Shown: positions 1 to 10,183, counted from the first letter of the stretch. The stretch: DNA of 64,000 bases from Branchiostoma lanceolatum (GCF_035083965.1 NC_089729.1:20359964-20423963); one strand, 5' to 3'. Notes: a model not told the origin generated them from the letters alone. A program made the numbers and translations.

Positions 1-76
1 ACAATGGACAGGTCAGAATCCTCCCGAACCTCTGGTACATCTGGCGTGGCATCACGGGAACGTTGCTGTTCATGTC
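1..76 (-). CDS. Partial internal exon of an unknown gene running off the left edge
   Basis: On the minus strand a long pyrimidine tract ending in CATCTGCAG (positions 77 upward) gives a textbook 3' splice site, and the exon begins at 76. Two frames stay open to the window edge. The frame starting after two bases gives an acidic, coding-like stretch (begins HEQQRSRDATPDVPEV), while the in-phase frame gives DMNSNVPVMPRQ. I favour the first because of its composition. Most of the gene lies outside the window, so no product can be named. The call rests only on the splice signal and the open frame. Confidence 0.45.
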
Positions 77-1254
77 CTGCAGATGAAAAAGACAAAAATT
101 AGACAAATGCACCAAATGTAACACAACAGTTCGGTTTAGTGTTAACAATCACCACTATGATCAGCATACGAAGGCAAATCTTTAAATGACCTATAGGTAG
201 TACTGCATACCTAAACCCCAGACCTCATCCGGACTGGACATAACGTTAAGTCAAAAAAAAACTAAACGTCTGGAAACAAGCCCGGACTGGAAAAAAAACC
301 TCTCATTTAATATACTATCCTTTTTGTTTAAAACTATCTTAAACCTTCCTTAGATTGTGAAATTTGCACGTCAAAAATATGAAAACATTGCTGTTTTTGT
401 GTTAATAACTGAACTTTTGTGTTTACTACTGACACTATAAAAAGCATAATAGTTTTCAAATTTATTATTGCATGTAAAAACATGCCAATATAAAATTTTA
501 CATGTAACAGGAAAAAAACATTTTTAGCACACTTATGCCATATGGGTTCAGGTCCAGACTTATAAATCCAGACCTTAACCTGAACTTCTGGATCTAAATC
601 CAGACCTGAACCTGAACACCGGTTTAGGTACACAGCACTATAGGGTTCCACGATCCCATACATCTCTCAACAATATCACATACTATGCAAATGACATCTT
701 ACTTTGCATGTTTCTTGCCTCATGATATTCATACTCCTCACTGACCCAATTTTTATGTCACTGAAGAGAAATTCTCATCATTTACTAATTAAGCTTTTAC
801 AGTATTTTGGAATTGACTATGCAAAATTTGTACTTTCCAATCAATGTTCTATATAATTATCCAGATATGACATAATGACAGCGCTATTCTTTCTGAGAAG
901 GTACAAGATACGTAGTTGTTTTAGGGTCAGAACGCCTTTTTCCGCAACGCGTAGGCAGCCTATTTTTATTCCACATAACTCGTAGGGATCCGATACACGT
1001 CTTTTTCACGTAATAAAAACTAATATGTAGCAAGGCAACCAAATTTTGCAAAATTGCCTTTCTAGCTTGATTTTAGTGTGTTTTTGGAGACCCTCTTGTT
1101 TCCATAAAGATATGGGTTTTTTTTGAAAATTTGAAAAAATTCCATAAAACCAGCATTGATTTAAGCATAAGCAAAATTGATAAAAACACTGATGCCATGG
1201 AAAAGTGATGCTGGATGGCTGGAAACCAGTGGAAACCAGTGAATGTGGATACAT
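77..1254. other. AT-rich non-coding stretch, no gene recognised
   Basis: This is intron or intergenic DNA next to the edge exon. The longest open frame (334-663, minus) is AT-rich and has no domain or splice context. Around 540-640 there is a simple degenerate repeat of AGGTCCAGACC-like words, related to the GGTACAGGTCC-type words near 52.81-52.92 kb and 53.53 kb. Nothing else is recognised. Confidence 0.5.
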
Positions 1255-2151
1255 CTAGAAAAATCATGTTGAATTGAAATGCAAGATCTTCGATTTGAAA
1301 TCAATGTGATAGCTAAATACTGTATCCTATTCCTTGTATCGAAGATGGTGACATATCATTGATTTTGATCCTTGGTGCACACAGCGGTATATCTTGTTTT
1401 CTCTGGGTTTGTATGGCCTCTGCTTGAATACAAAATTTTATTAATACAATATAATGCCCTGTCTGGCATCCCAGCCCCTCTACTGATGCAGTACGTACAA
1501 GTCAGTATAATCAGTACAAAATAGAGCATACTAGGTCAGAAGTATGTAAACTATGACTTAGCATTCGACCAACTGTCTCTGATCATCCTGCACCAAAGAC
1601 GTATCCAGCTCTGTAGAAAATTTGCACTTTCTGTATCAGTCCCACCCACTTATGCTAGCTGGTTACTCTCGAGGCATGAGGATAAGTAGAGTGAGTAGAG
1701 TGCTGAGGTTCAAAGACAGAACCTCTAGGTTTATGAACACCACAATGCCATTTCTCGTCTAAGAACTGATCTACCGGTAGTTTGCTTGTCTATTTTGTAC
1801 ATTCAAAAAATTTTGTAATTGTAAATCATGCCTAAACTTAGCCCTTTTGTAGTTGCAATGGCATATTAGCTATTGTGTGATTTTATTACTGAAATGAACC
1901 AGTCATTCATTCATTTATTCATCCTGCTTTCACCACACTCACTGTCTTCACCCAGATGGTAGCCTGGTCTTCTTACATGTGTTTGATCAAGTAATGCACA
2001 ACTGGGCAACCAGGAATATCGAACCCTGCATAAATGTGCAAAGTTACAGCTATCTACCATACAATAATCATTAGTCTTTTTTCATGACCATAGTTCAATG
2101 TCCAGAACATGAGATATCAAAAACTAAAGATCTGCTGCAGTACCTAGGAAA

Positions 2152-2895
2152 GTTTAGACCTACGACATTTTACAGTCGTGCGATCATCGTCGTGGGCGAC
2201 GGTATTTTTTGGCCGTCTAAAGACGATCAAAACAATCGTGCGACGGCAATAAACGGGGAATCCTCGAATCGTCGTGCGACCACCTCGGACCCAGTAGCAC
2301 GACGTTCAGCGGGGGGGCCTGTGGCTGTTTTTTTCTCGTCTAAAGAAGAATCGTCGCCGGCGACGGAAGTGGGTGATATGCTAATAAGCCTATAGCGTGC
2401 TGTTTCCTGTCCGGGAATGAAAGTTTTGTATCGTTTTCTTTGTAAATATGCATGCAGTCAGCAATGGAAACATATTTTTCTCATCGGAAACCGGTTATTC
2501 CGGCGCAACGCCCTGCTACCAGTGGCTACTTCTCTAGTATGCCCCTATTCCTCGATCCCCGGGACATCCCCGGCGGCAGCCACGAACTCGAGGTTAAATC
2601 CTGTCTGCTCTGTACCAGCCTCAATCTCTATCTTTGTTGAGCACCGTTCTCAACGTCTCATCTACAGGGCAACAGTTGTTGCAAAGTCAGTAAAAGCTTA
2701 ATCTTTGGCGTGACAAAAACAAGCGGTTCCCCCGCCATTTTGAATTTGAGCGAAAGAGGTCACTTTGGGTCACACGCGCACATCAATGGAATTCTGCGCC
2801 GCGGGGGTCCCGTGATATTTCTTGACCGTGTGTCTAGAGAAAACCGTCGCCCACGACGATGATCGCACGACTGTATAACATCATAGGTCTAAAGC
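2152..2895. mobile_element. TIR DNA transposon, non-autonomous
   Basis: The ends are about 50-bp inverted repeats: TTTAGACCTACGACATTTTA continuing ACAGTCGTGCGATCATCGTC at the left, and its near-perfect complement at the right (GACGATGATCGCACGACTGT then GGTCTAAA). The GC-rich interior has short ORFs but no recognisable transposase. The matching right-arm segment lacks it, so it entered the left arm after the duplication. The superfamily is unassigned. Confidence 0.75.
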
Positions 2896-3149
2896 GCAGG
2901 AGTCACAGAGGGCACTCAAAAACAGCATATTGTTTTTGTTGGGGTCAAAAATGACCCAAACGGACTCAACACAGACTTTCCTAAATAACGTCAACAGTAT
3001 TGTGCCCATCTCCCTAGAAAATTATGAGAGGTTAGAAAAGATGTCTACTAACAAAGTCACGGAATGAAACTTTTTTCACATCAAGCATGTTCAAATAGCA
3101 CGTCAAAATCCATGCCTGGGGTAAAAAATGACCCCACTCGGGTGTTTGA

Positions 3150-3330
3150 GGGTTAAGTTCACGGTGGCAAGAAAAATGGACATTTTAAAGTTTAATAAAG
3201 GACGTGTGAAGGAATCATAAAAAGGTTTTTCACGGTGATGATAAGTTCATGGTACAGAGGTGCCAGTGAAAACAGTGAAGCTAAAGTTACAGTGAAAGAA
3301 ACAAGAATAACAATAATCATTCCTTTGATA
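3150..3330 (+). repeat. Dispersed repeat, direct relative at 8.72-8.85 kb
   Basis: The stretch containing TTCATGGTACAGAGGTG and ACAGTGAAAGAAACAAGAAT recurs in the same orientation near 8755-8840 (TTCATGGTACAGAGGTGACT, ACAGTAAAAGAAACAAGAAT). It is an old interspersed repeat with no coding potential. Confidence 0.5.
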
Positions 3331-3594
3331 GGACACATACCACAGGAATATTTTCCGTAGTTCGTAATCACTACCCCCCATGCAGATCCTCTTTCAACAC
3401 TCACCGTTACTACCCCCTCGGTCCCCCGTGGCCTGACAGTGACACACCCCACACACCCCCTGTACTTGACCTACATTACGTTGTTACGAGATACGGCGGG
3501 ACGTTACGAACTAAGGATAACATCCAAGGTCACAAACAGATAGTTTAATCCCCTTTCATAAAAGCTGATCAGGAATGGTGACATTTTTGCGCAC

Positions 3595-3724
3595 ATGGTC
3601 GTCACTGGACGGCCCCCATCCTCAAAAATTATGCAAGCCCCCATCCTCAACCCCCACAACGCACAACCGCAAAAAAATTCCTATCCCATCTGTTCTACCG
3701 TTACACAACAGATAATGAGAACAG
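3595..3724 (+). CDS. Candidate first coding exon of a small duplicated gene (exon A)
   Basis: An ATG at 3595 opens a frame of 43 codons plus one base, ending at CAG|GTGAGT (donor after 3724). It includes NSYPICSTVTQQIMRT. Both this exon and the next candidate exon are retained in the mirror arm (41.48-41.58 kb), where the donor is CTGAGT instead of GTGAGT. Splicing to the acceptor before 4055 keeps the frame (ACA G|GT ATA). No domain is recognised. The initiator is uncertain because the upstream part varies between the copies, including a length difference in an A-run, so the exon could be partly untranslated. Confidence 0.35.
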
Positions 3725-4054
3725 GTGAGTGTTACCTGTGTGAACAATGCCGACAGCTGAGCTCAAACGCACCTTCCTGGAAACTCGTCCTGTTGTTGGC
3801 GCCAAAATACCAAAGCAGGGATTTCCCATGGCCCTTTGCGAACTCCCGAAGTTATGGCGAAACTAAACTTCCCTCCAAACAGGACCGTAAGCGGTGTTGA
3901 CTTATATTTTTATTGTCCACTTAGAGATATTACTTTATAATAACCGTGGAACAGTTATGAGATGTGTTAGTTAACTAAAGGTGGCCACATTATAACTTGT
4001 AGACACCTATACCATTATCTCCACAGGTTTTGACAAGTCTATTCTCCCCTGTAG

Positions 4055-4212
4055 GTATAATAGAACAGCCCAGTACTCCTGAGGGAGTTGAGACAGACTG
4101 GGCGGCGGCGCGACAGAGTCCTGTCAACTTGGACACATCATTAGGAACCAATCATGATCATGATGATGAATGTCTGTTATCTCCAGGCGAATCAAGCTCT
4201 TCAAGCAGAGGT
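4055..4212 (+). CDS. Candidate second exon of the small duplicated gene (exon B)
   Basis: The acceptor is TCTATTCTCCCCTGTAG followed by GTATAATAGAACAG. Joined to exon A the frame reads GIIEQPSTPEGVETDW, then NLDTSLGTNHDHDDECLLSP. The mirror arm preserves EQPSTPEGVETD and NLDTSLVTNHDECLLSPGES followed by a stop; here the frame runs on into serines and then into a fold-back MITE that begins near 4226, so the natural end is unclear. The Asp, Ser and Pro content suggests a disordered acidic segment. The function is unknown. Conservation of the reading frame in both arms is the main support. Confidence 0.38.
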
Positions 4213-4225
4213 TCGTCTCCCATTA

Positions 4226-4415
4226 CTCTCCAAGCAGAGGAGGGGTTCTGGCTGTTTTTTGACGTGTTTTTAGGCGTTTTTGTCGGGCTTTCTACTTTGT
4301 CATGTGTTTTTTTTTCTCTTTGTGGGGTTTGAAGAGACAAAAAACATGACAAAGTAGAAAGCCCCACAGAATTCGAAACGCCTAAAAAAAAACAGCGTTT
4401 GAAGAGACAAAAAAA
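4226..4415. mobile_element. Fold-back MITE, CTCCAAGCAGAGG family
   Basis: The left arm CTCTCCAAGCAGAGGAGGGG runs into TAGGCGTTTTTGTCGGGC and TTTCTACTTTGTCATG; the right half returns CATGACAAAGTAGAAAGCCC and AAACGCCTAAAA. It abuts exon B of the candidate small gene. The ORFs read through it (FFDVFLGVFVGLSTLSC) are translations of the repeat. Confidence 0.8.
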
Positions 4416-4562
4416 CATGTAAGATCATGTAAAGGTAAAGCAGGCATCTTCAACTGAGCAGAGGTGAAGCATGATGCTTTTACAAGTAACTAGTGGTAGT
4501 GCAATGCGGCTTCGCTACGGCACAGCGGGTCACCCCTATCACAGTAGACAGGCGTAAAAATA

Positions 4563-4758
4563 CTCTCCAAGCAGAGGAGTGGGTCCGGCAGGTTTTTGGC
4601 GTGTTTTTAGGCGTTTATGTCGGGCTTTCTATAGTTTGTCATGTTTTTATTTTGTCTAGTTGGCTAGACAAAAAAACATGACAAAGTAGAAAGCCCGACA
4701 AAAACGCCTAAAACACGCCAAAAACGGCCTGCCGGACCCACTCCTCTGCTTGGAGAGA
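4563..4758. mobile_element. Near-perfect fold-back MITE, same family
   Basis: This is about 195 bp of palindrome: CTCTCCAAGCAGAGGAGTGG on the left and CCACTCCTCTGCTTGGAGAG on the right, pairing through TTTTTAGGCGTTTATGTCGG / GACAAAAACGCCTAAAACAC around a loop near 4655. No coding capacity. It would form a long hairpin if transcribed. Confidence 0.88.
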
Positions 4759-4769
4759 ACGTAAAAAAT

Positions 4770-5150
4770 CCCGGACACACCCTACTCGACCGAAACCTCT
4801 GCTTGGAGAATAGGTCACCCCTACTCTTTTCGATAATTGTTTTGGGTTCTTTTACGTGCAGAGGTTTGACACAGTAGAAAGCCCGACAAAAACGCCTAAA
4901 ACACGTCAAAAACCAGCGTTTGAAGAGACAGAAACATGACAAAGTAGAAAGCCCGACAAAACCGCCTAAAAACACGTCAAAAACCAGCCAGAACCCCTCC
5001 TCTGCTTGGAGAGTACGTCTCCGGCTGGTTATTGACGTGTTTTTGTCGAGCTTTACTTGGCTTTGCGACATAACAAAAACGGGACGAAATATAAAGCCCG
5101 ATAAAAACGCCTAAAACGCGTCAAAAAACAACCAAGCCTCAGCTTAGAGA
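4770..5150. repeat. Broken copies of the same fold-back MITE
   Basis: GACAAAAACGCCTAAAACAC, ACAAAGTAGAAAGCCCGAC and CTCCTCTGCTTGGAGA recur in partial arms, suggesting repeated insertion of the family into itself. Tracts at 4868-4925, 4930-5020 and 5030-5150 are distinct fragments. Confidence 0.7.
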
Positions 5151-5655
5151 GTGTCCGGACAATAGTAGACTAACTTTCGTATTTTTGTCAGTAGTATAGG
5201 CCTGCGTTTAAAATTCAAAGCGTGCTTCTGCGTGTCAATCTCAAAATCTCAAAGCAGATGTTGGGTAGACAATTTTGTGTCAGAGGACTGTGATTGGTCC
5301 CCTACCTCTCAATATGGGTTATGGTGATGGTGTGATTCGATGTAATAGGGCTAAAAGTAAAAGAGTTAACGTTCTGATTTGATCTAACAGTTATAAGAAG
5401 CTTTGTGAGATTAACAATGAAGAGTTCACATTTATATTTGATTGCAAGCCAACGCTGTATGAGTATGACCCTGTATTTGGATCCGCAATAAGCTTTACAT
5501 TTTTGTTAGCTATTCCGCCTGTGGTCCTTCACATCATACCATGCACTACTAGCACACACGACACAAGAACATTGTACTGGGTTGGGTTAGAGACAGTCGG
5601 ACAGCTTCGGCACTGTTCTCCAATAACAGATCATTAGAAGTCAGGTCGGTACGTC
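5150..5655. other. Arm sequence without a gene
   Basis: This mirrors 40520-40760 in the other arm (for example ATAGGGCTAAAAGTAAAA against TTTTACTTTTAGCCCTAT). No open frame, splice site pair or repeat terminus is convincing here. Confidence 0.45.
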
Positions 5656-5659
5656 TGCT

Positions 5660-5873
5660 TGGACAGTTATGGTACTCTCCAAGAAGAGGAGGGTTCCGGC
5701 TGGTTTTTGACACGTCATGTTTTTATGCGTGGTTTTTTTTCGGGCTTTCTGCTTTGTCATTATTCTATTTTGTATATATAAGTTTGAAGGGACAAAAAAA
5801 TTACAAAGTAGAAAGCCCGACAAAAACGCCTAAAACACGTCAAAAACCAGCCGGAACCTTATCTCCAAGCAGA
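5660..5873. mobile_element. Fold-back MITE, CTCCAAGCAGA family
   Basis: Left arm CTCTCCAAGAAGAGGAGGGT with GGTTTTTGACACGTCATG; right arm GCCTAAAACACGTCAAAAAC with GGAACCTTATCTCCAAGCAG. The loop is near 5765-5785. Confidence 0.75.
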
Positions 5874-6039
5874 TCTCCACGGTGCCAAAATCGTACAAGC
5901 TAGCCAGAGAAGCTCAAGGCAGCCAGAGAAGTTGTCAGGCACCGTCGGGTTGCAATAAAAACTCCTTCTGCCAGTTGGAGACTAGCCGGAACCCCTCCTC
6001 TGCTTGGAGACTCAGAGTACAGTCGGAGTACAGTATTGT

Positions 6040-6230
6040 ATGGTGGTTTCCTAATTTCCAAGCAGAAGTCAGAAGGGAAGATCTTCACGAAGGAGCCCCA
6101 TACATAGACAACTATACGATCTTCTCTCCTCGCATCTGCTGTAAGATTAACGGCTGGTCTCATTTGTACTACCACTTCCTGACCCTTCCTCTCCTGTAAA
6201 AGCAAAGGAAGAAATTGTATGACCAACATC
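6040..6230. repeat. Conserved arm block with a small inverted repeat; exon-like only on the surface
   Basis: On the minus strand a good acceptor (TTCCTTTGCTTTTACAG, exon would start at 6193) is followed by an open frame (QEVVVQMR, REDRIVVY, VKIFPSDFCLE) that is also open in the mirror copy at 39.89-40.06 kb. However, 6058-6085 and 6118-6146 are inverted repeats starting CCAAGCAGA and CTTACAGCAGA, so this may be a MITE of the CCAAGCAGA family. I leave it as a repeat. Confidence 0.4.
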
Positions 6231-6985
6231 CTCCTCAGGTTAGATAGAAATTATCTAACGATCCCCTGATACTAACAGCTTTTCGCGTTAGGCCATCGAC
6301 GATTTGTTTACATGGGTGACATTTATCTGTGTGCTACAAAATTGATAACATGACGTGCGTGATAAAATTCTGCTAAAAAGTTGCCTTCATTATCATTATG
6401 AAGGCAAAGTGGTGAGGAAGGTTTTACAAATTGATTTGCAAATGACAATGATAAAAAAAACAGTCAGGTTGGACAGTTCCCTTACATCTGCTCTGAGATA
6501 AACCCTGTTTACCACATTGGTGTTGATTCCGCCGCGCCCCCCGTAACACCCTGCAGGCGGAACCGGACCGTAACGGTGCCATGTGGGAGGGACAGTACAG
6601 GGTCCCTTAGGATTTCCCTTTGGTCTTTCCCACGGGCCGGCACAGTACAGAAAGCTGTTTACAATCTCCCAGTGTGAAACTAGACAAAATGCTATAGCTA
6701 TTGAAAGGTCTTGAAATAGTCTGTGCCATAAATCCTCGGTTTTCTATACACGTGTAAACGGTGTATACAGTAAGCTGTGTTGTGCCGATCCGCTGTCTTG
6801 ATGGGCGTGCTGTCACAGAGGTTGGTGACCTTGAAATGAGATATCGAGAATTCTGTATATTACGTGATCTTTTACCATTTTTATTTCCAAGGAATCAGTT
6901 TTTCAACCTTTTAAGCATTTTTTTGCTTATATGCGTTACATTGTTCCTACGGTCCCAGATGTTGAGAGGGTCCGATACATATAAT
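6230..6985. other. Arm sequence, no gene recognised
   Basis: Blocks 6460-6640 and 6840-6985 match the other arm (CGCCCCCCGTAACACCCTGC against GCAGG-less GGTGTTACGGGGGGCG near 39.6 kb). Short ORFs at 6607-6816 and 6761-7027 have no counterpart frame in the mirror copy. Confidence 0.4.
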
Positions 6986-7200
6986 ATAACGGTACTTTCC
7001 AAGCAGATGCATGGTTCTTTGTATTGAACGACTCTTTTTTTCTCTTCTTGCCCTCTATTTTCTCGTCTTTCTTTTGGTTGACGTTTTTCTGCACGCCTCA
7101 CGTAGGGACAGCACACACCACTAGCTTCAGACGCACGAAATGTCACAAAAAAGTACAAAACAATCGGCAACACCACACGTCTGCTTTGAGTTGGAGATAT
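6985..7200. mobile_element. MITE with CCAAGCAGATGC / GTCTGCTTTGAG ends, older than the duplication
   Basis: It has terminal words TTTCCAAGCAGATGC and ACGTCTGCTTTGAGTTGGAGAT. The mirror arm has it at 38.98-39.18 kb with TCCAAGCAGACGTC and GCATCTGCTTGGAGAT ends, so it was present before duplication. The open minus-strand frame through both (RRAEKRQPKE) is a property of the repeat. Confidence 0.6.
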
Positions 7201-7395
7201 TACTGTAAATACAGAAATGTTCACGGTGGTTTATTTTCGGCGACCGTTCCACCCACCACAAACATTTTTTGCCCCATACCGTAGCAGTATGTGGCTATAG
7301 CGCTGCCGCAAACTTAAAACCACCGTGAACACTCCAGTTCCGCCTTAGCGCGAAATAAAAAACACTCCAACTTAGCTGCATTTACAGTATTTCCT
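7192..7395. mobile_element. MITE with TACTGTAAAT / ATTTACAGTA ends
   Basis: The ends are ATTACTGTAAATAC and GCATTTACAGTA with internal TTCACGGTGG and CCACCGTGAAC arms. Relatives occur at 8085-8297, 13013-13219, 37850-38046, 38772-38972, 40062-40200 and 52630-52772. The copy at 38.8-39.0 kb is its mirror partner. Confidence 0.75.
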
Positions 7396-7404
7396 GGAAC
7401 AAGT

Positions 7405-7543
7405 TTTCGACAGCGCAAAGGATGATGGGGCATTTGGCGGCACGTCTGAACAGATTCAGGGAAAGGGAAAGTTGTTTACGAGATGAGATTGTATGATGAT
7501 GTTGGTTGGAGATAATCTGATTACCGAAGACAGCAGTCCACAG
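7405..7543 (+). promoter_or_regulatory. Conserved non-coding first exon and promoter region, left copy
   Basis: A segment with AACAGATTCAGGGAAAG and TTACCGAAGACAGCAGT ends in CACAG|GTAAGG (donor after 7543). The mirror arm keeps the same exon and donor ending at 38592 (minus). Neither copy has a long shared reading frame: ATGATGGG opens about 24 and 19 codons that end at different places. I therefore infer a 5' untranslated exon. The next conserved acceptor on this strand in both halves is the one before the lysine-rich coding exon (17421|17422), so this is probably the first exon of that gene. Confidence 0.45.
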
Positions 7544-8084
7544 GTAAGGTTCAGCTGTTAGTTTGATGTGATTAGATTCTCAGCCGCTCGTGACAGGCCG
7601 CGTTTCTGAGCGACCCTCCGTGCGGATGATTGAGTCGGAGGCGGCGGTTCTTCTGTTGTTGTCTTTATAATAATGTTATTCCAATGTCCTTGGTTATCCA
7701 TTTGGATAAAATAACACAATAACAGAAGAACAGTTGATTTGAATTTTTGCAGTAAAACAAAATGTGAACGTCTCGAAATGGCATGTATTCAGGAGGGATC
7801 GCGGTGGAAGTTAGCCAGACGTGGGGAGGGGGTAACCTAATGTTTATCCAAGATTTTTTCGATTTCTCTTGATCGTAAATTTTCCAATGCCTCTAGCCTT
7901 ACTTTCGAGGGTTCTTTTTTTTAGCTGTAAAATCTGTGTTTTTTTGCTGTTGGCATATCAGTTCTATTTGTGCTTGGTTTCTTGTAGCCGTCCTATTATG
8001 TTATGTTATGTCCTCGAAACAAAACAAAAACACATGATAGAAATCCCGAATCCTGGAGACTGATAGGATTTTCCCTGGTGTCAA
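7544..8084 (+). other. First-intron sequence of the arm, CpG-containing just after the donor
   Basis: GTAAGGTTCAGCTGTTAGTT and the following AGTTTGATGTGATTAGATT are nearly identical in the mirror copy, showing intron start conservation. Then comes GC-richer sequence (7580-7650), and from about 7780 another matching block. No ORF of interest; 7869-8063 is AT-rich. Confidence 0.4.
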
Positions 8085-8297
8085 GATACTGTATACGGTA
8101 AAATTATCGCGGGGATTTAATTTCGCGGTTTGAAGAATTGGAGTTTTCGGCCCATGTTAAAGTTCACGGTTGAGTCAAGGTGGTAGGCGGGCAGAAGACT
8201 AACATTTTCGGAGCGTTTTTACGAGTGTGGCCAATAGGGCACCATAAAAAACCAAGAACGTTAAAACCCACCACGAAAATTTTCCCTTTTACAGTAC
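8085..8297. mobile_element. MITE with TACTGTATACGG / TTTTACAGTACTG ends
   Basis: The arms contain TTATCGCGGGGATTTAATTT on the left and AAAATTTTCCCTTTTACAG at the right. The mirror copy lies at 37850-38046 (AAATCCCCGCGATAATTTCC). It marks the inner end of the clear left-arm alignment. Confidence 0.65.
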
Positions 8298-8299
8298 TG

Positions 8300-9551
8300 C
8301 ACGGGTGGTGGAGGTGAAAAAGACATACAGCATGAACATGGAAAGTGTTGTTTCTATTTCACTTAGTCTGTATCTGTATAGCTGGTATAACTGCCCTTCA
8401 GCGTAACACAAAATCCCTAACCTAACATCCATCGCATTAATTTTATCACATGCTAATCTTGATGGTTTTGTTTTTAGATTAATAAGCATGTCAATTAGTA
8501 TTTTGGTCATACTCAGTACTGACATATCATTGTACAACCTAGACATGAATCTGAAACAGCATTTTTTTTTTTTTAAACTGGCAATGCAAACATTAGTGCA
8601 TCTATTTAAATTCACTTTATCTTCACGGTAGCAAAGTTTCATGTCGTAAGGAAAGAAGACATTTTCGGTGGCGGCAAGTGATTTACAGAACGGATGAGTG
8701 AACGAATTATATTTTTTTCTCACTGATGATTACTTCATGGTCACACTGATGATAACTTCATGGTACAGAGGTGACTGTGTAAACAGTGAACATATATATA
8801 TAAAAGTTACAGTAAAAGAAACAAGAATTACAGAAATTGAGTTCAGTGCAGTGTTAGTTGTTTTATTTAGTTTTCTGAAGTGTGAAATTTGATAATTAGG
8901 TGTATTGTAAAATTTACTTCTTTAATTAACATAGAAGGATGGTATATTGAGCTGTAAACTGGAATCTGTCCATTGTTTTCTTAGGGTTAGAGCTCAAGAT
9001 CAGAAGATTAGCTTAGAAATAGGAAGAATGAATTTTTGAAAATTTATTACGTGTCTACGGTCCAGCAACAACTTTTAAGTAGTAACTGAGTAAGACCACA
9101 TGAATATTCCCACTGCGCACTGATTGGATCAGACTAATGAGTACACCTGTACATACCATATAAGTACATGAGGGACAGACTACCCATTGTCACTTCACTT
9201 CGCTATGTTTCTTTCTTCTTTTTTCTAGGTGGTTCCCTGTAATAGGGAAACGTTAAGGCTTTGGAAGTTGATTCCTGTTCATTTGGGACAGGGTTTAACG
9301 CTTCTGGAGTACTTTATGTCCTAACGTCGTTGTCGTTTAGTGTTCTGGTGTAGACGTGATGCATTTGCATGTCTTTACGTTGACGTTAGTTCTGAGTTCT
9401 ATTTTGCTTTTTGCTACCGATTTGGGGGAGGGTTTCCTTTCCTGGCTTGTTTCTGCCAACCTGGTGTCCTGCCACGGTTTATGTTGAGTAACCGCGGTAA
9501 CTTGCGTTATCCAAACACACGTTTCTGTCTCAGTATTTTTCCGGTACACAG
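8300..9551. other. Non-arm sequence, no confident gene
   Basis: A 144-codon open frame exists on the minus strand (8289-8723), but it starts inside a MITE and shows no domain, signal peptide or splice context. A TATA-like CATATAAG at about 9156-9163 is followed by CTTCACTTC and by a pyrimidine tract ending TTTTTTCTAG at 9228, which could belong to the candidate gene that follows. Confidence 0.35.
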
Positions 9552-9567
9552 TCCACAGCAGGGAGGC

Positions 9568-9786
9568 ATGCAGCGAGCAGTTTCGCGCACGACAAGGGCA
9601 GGCCAGGTGTCGGGCATGTTGGGTGACAACGTTATCATGCCGACAATTAACAGCCTCGACGGAGCACATGCAGTCTCAGCGGAATCATCCGACACTGCGT
9701 ACGAAGCTGACGGTCAGGCAGGATACTTCCACGTGGCGTGGCCCGACGTTCTTTCTTGTGAGCCAAGTGACTTGTTTCTGGAGCAG
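9568..9786 (+). CDS. Candidate exon 1 of a small gene before the satellite
   Basis: The acceptor is TATTTTTCCGGTACACAG (exon from 9552) and the first ATG is at 9568. It encodes 73 residues beginning MQRAVSRTTRAGQVSGMLGD and ending DLFLEQ at CAG|GTTTGA. The composition is balanced, unlike the flanking DNA, and the segment is GC-richer. The donor is not the strong consensus. It joins in phase 0 to the exon at 10087. Product unknown; a gene remnant carried by a mobile element is possible because of the satellite beside it. Confidence 0.32.
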
Positions 9787-10086
9787 GTTTGAACGTATTG
9801 GTGGCCTGGTGTCACGTACTTTGTGGGGTTTTTGTATAAATGGGCACGGGCGCCTTGTTCGTTAAGGCCGTTATGATCCTTGGTTCTGTTTTTCCGTAAA
9901 CGTGACGTTGACTTAGAGTTGTAGAGGTGTGTTCCTTTCTCGGCTCAGGACCGGAGGACAGCTTCCCACAGGACTGTGATACAAGGCTTCCAGCCTGGCC
10001 GGGTCGTCCTACTCCGGTGCGGCTGATTTGTGCTGTCGTGGGTTGAGTGCCTCATGGTATTTACTTCCTGTATTAGCATGTCACAG

Positions 10087-10183
10087 GTTCCGAACGTGCA
10101 GCAGGGAGCCGGTCAACCCAGACCGAGGGCACGGGTGCCAGCCGCGCCGGCAGCGACTGGTTCGGGCGGGGAAGCATGGGAAG
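10087..10183 (+). CDS. Candidate exon 2 of the same small gene
   Basis: The acceptor is ATTAGCATGTCACAG and the exon begins GTTCCGAACGTGCAGCAGGG. It codes VPNVQQGAGQPRPRARVPAA, then a Gly/Ala-rich tail ending GEAWE, with donor AAG|GTGACT after 10183. If that donor is not used, the frame reads on to a stop at 10318-10320, giving a 77-residue tail. Low complexity (Pro, Arg, Ala, Gly). Function unknown. Confidence 0.32.

Larger units (their letters stand above)
1255..8300 (+). repeat. Left arm of a large diverged inverted segmental duplication
   Basis: Successive blocks match the reverse complement of blocks at 37.84-51.11 kb in mirror order. Examples: 1370-1570 with 50750-50945; 1560-1660 with 49362-49445; 1820-2150 with 42540-42910; 3310-3620 with 41565-41800 and 42450-42540; 3660-4220 with 40885-41540; 5160-5470 with 40520-40760; 6460-6640 with 39570-39690; 6840-7640 with 38500-39420; 7780-8300 with 37840-38330. 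Similarity by eye is roughly 70-85 percent in the good blocks. Each arm carries private transposons absent from the other, so the duplication predates them. Confidence 0.85.

Noticed and set aside
4158..5114. Repeated ORFs with FFDVFLGVFVGLSTLSC
   Set aside because: These are fold-back MITE arms read in frame.
6040..6193. Minus-strand exon with good acceptor and frame conserved in both arms
   Set aside because: An inverted repeat with CCAAGCAGA-type ends spans it, the downstream end has no shared donor, and the right copy stops early; kept only as a low-confidence repeat.
6895..7224. 109-codon minus ORF conserved in the mirror arm (RRAEKRQPKE)
   Set aside because: It runs across two adjacent MITEs that predate the duplication; conservation reflects the repeat, and the frame has no proper start.
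8289..8723. 144-codon minus ORF
   Set aside because: Starts and ends in repeat or low-complexity DNA, no domain, no mirror counterpart, biased to Lys runs from an A-tract.
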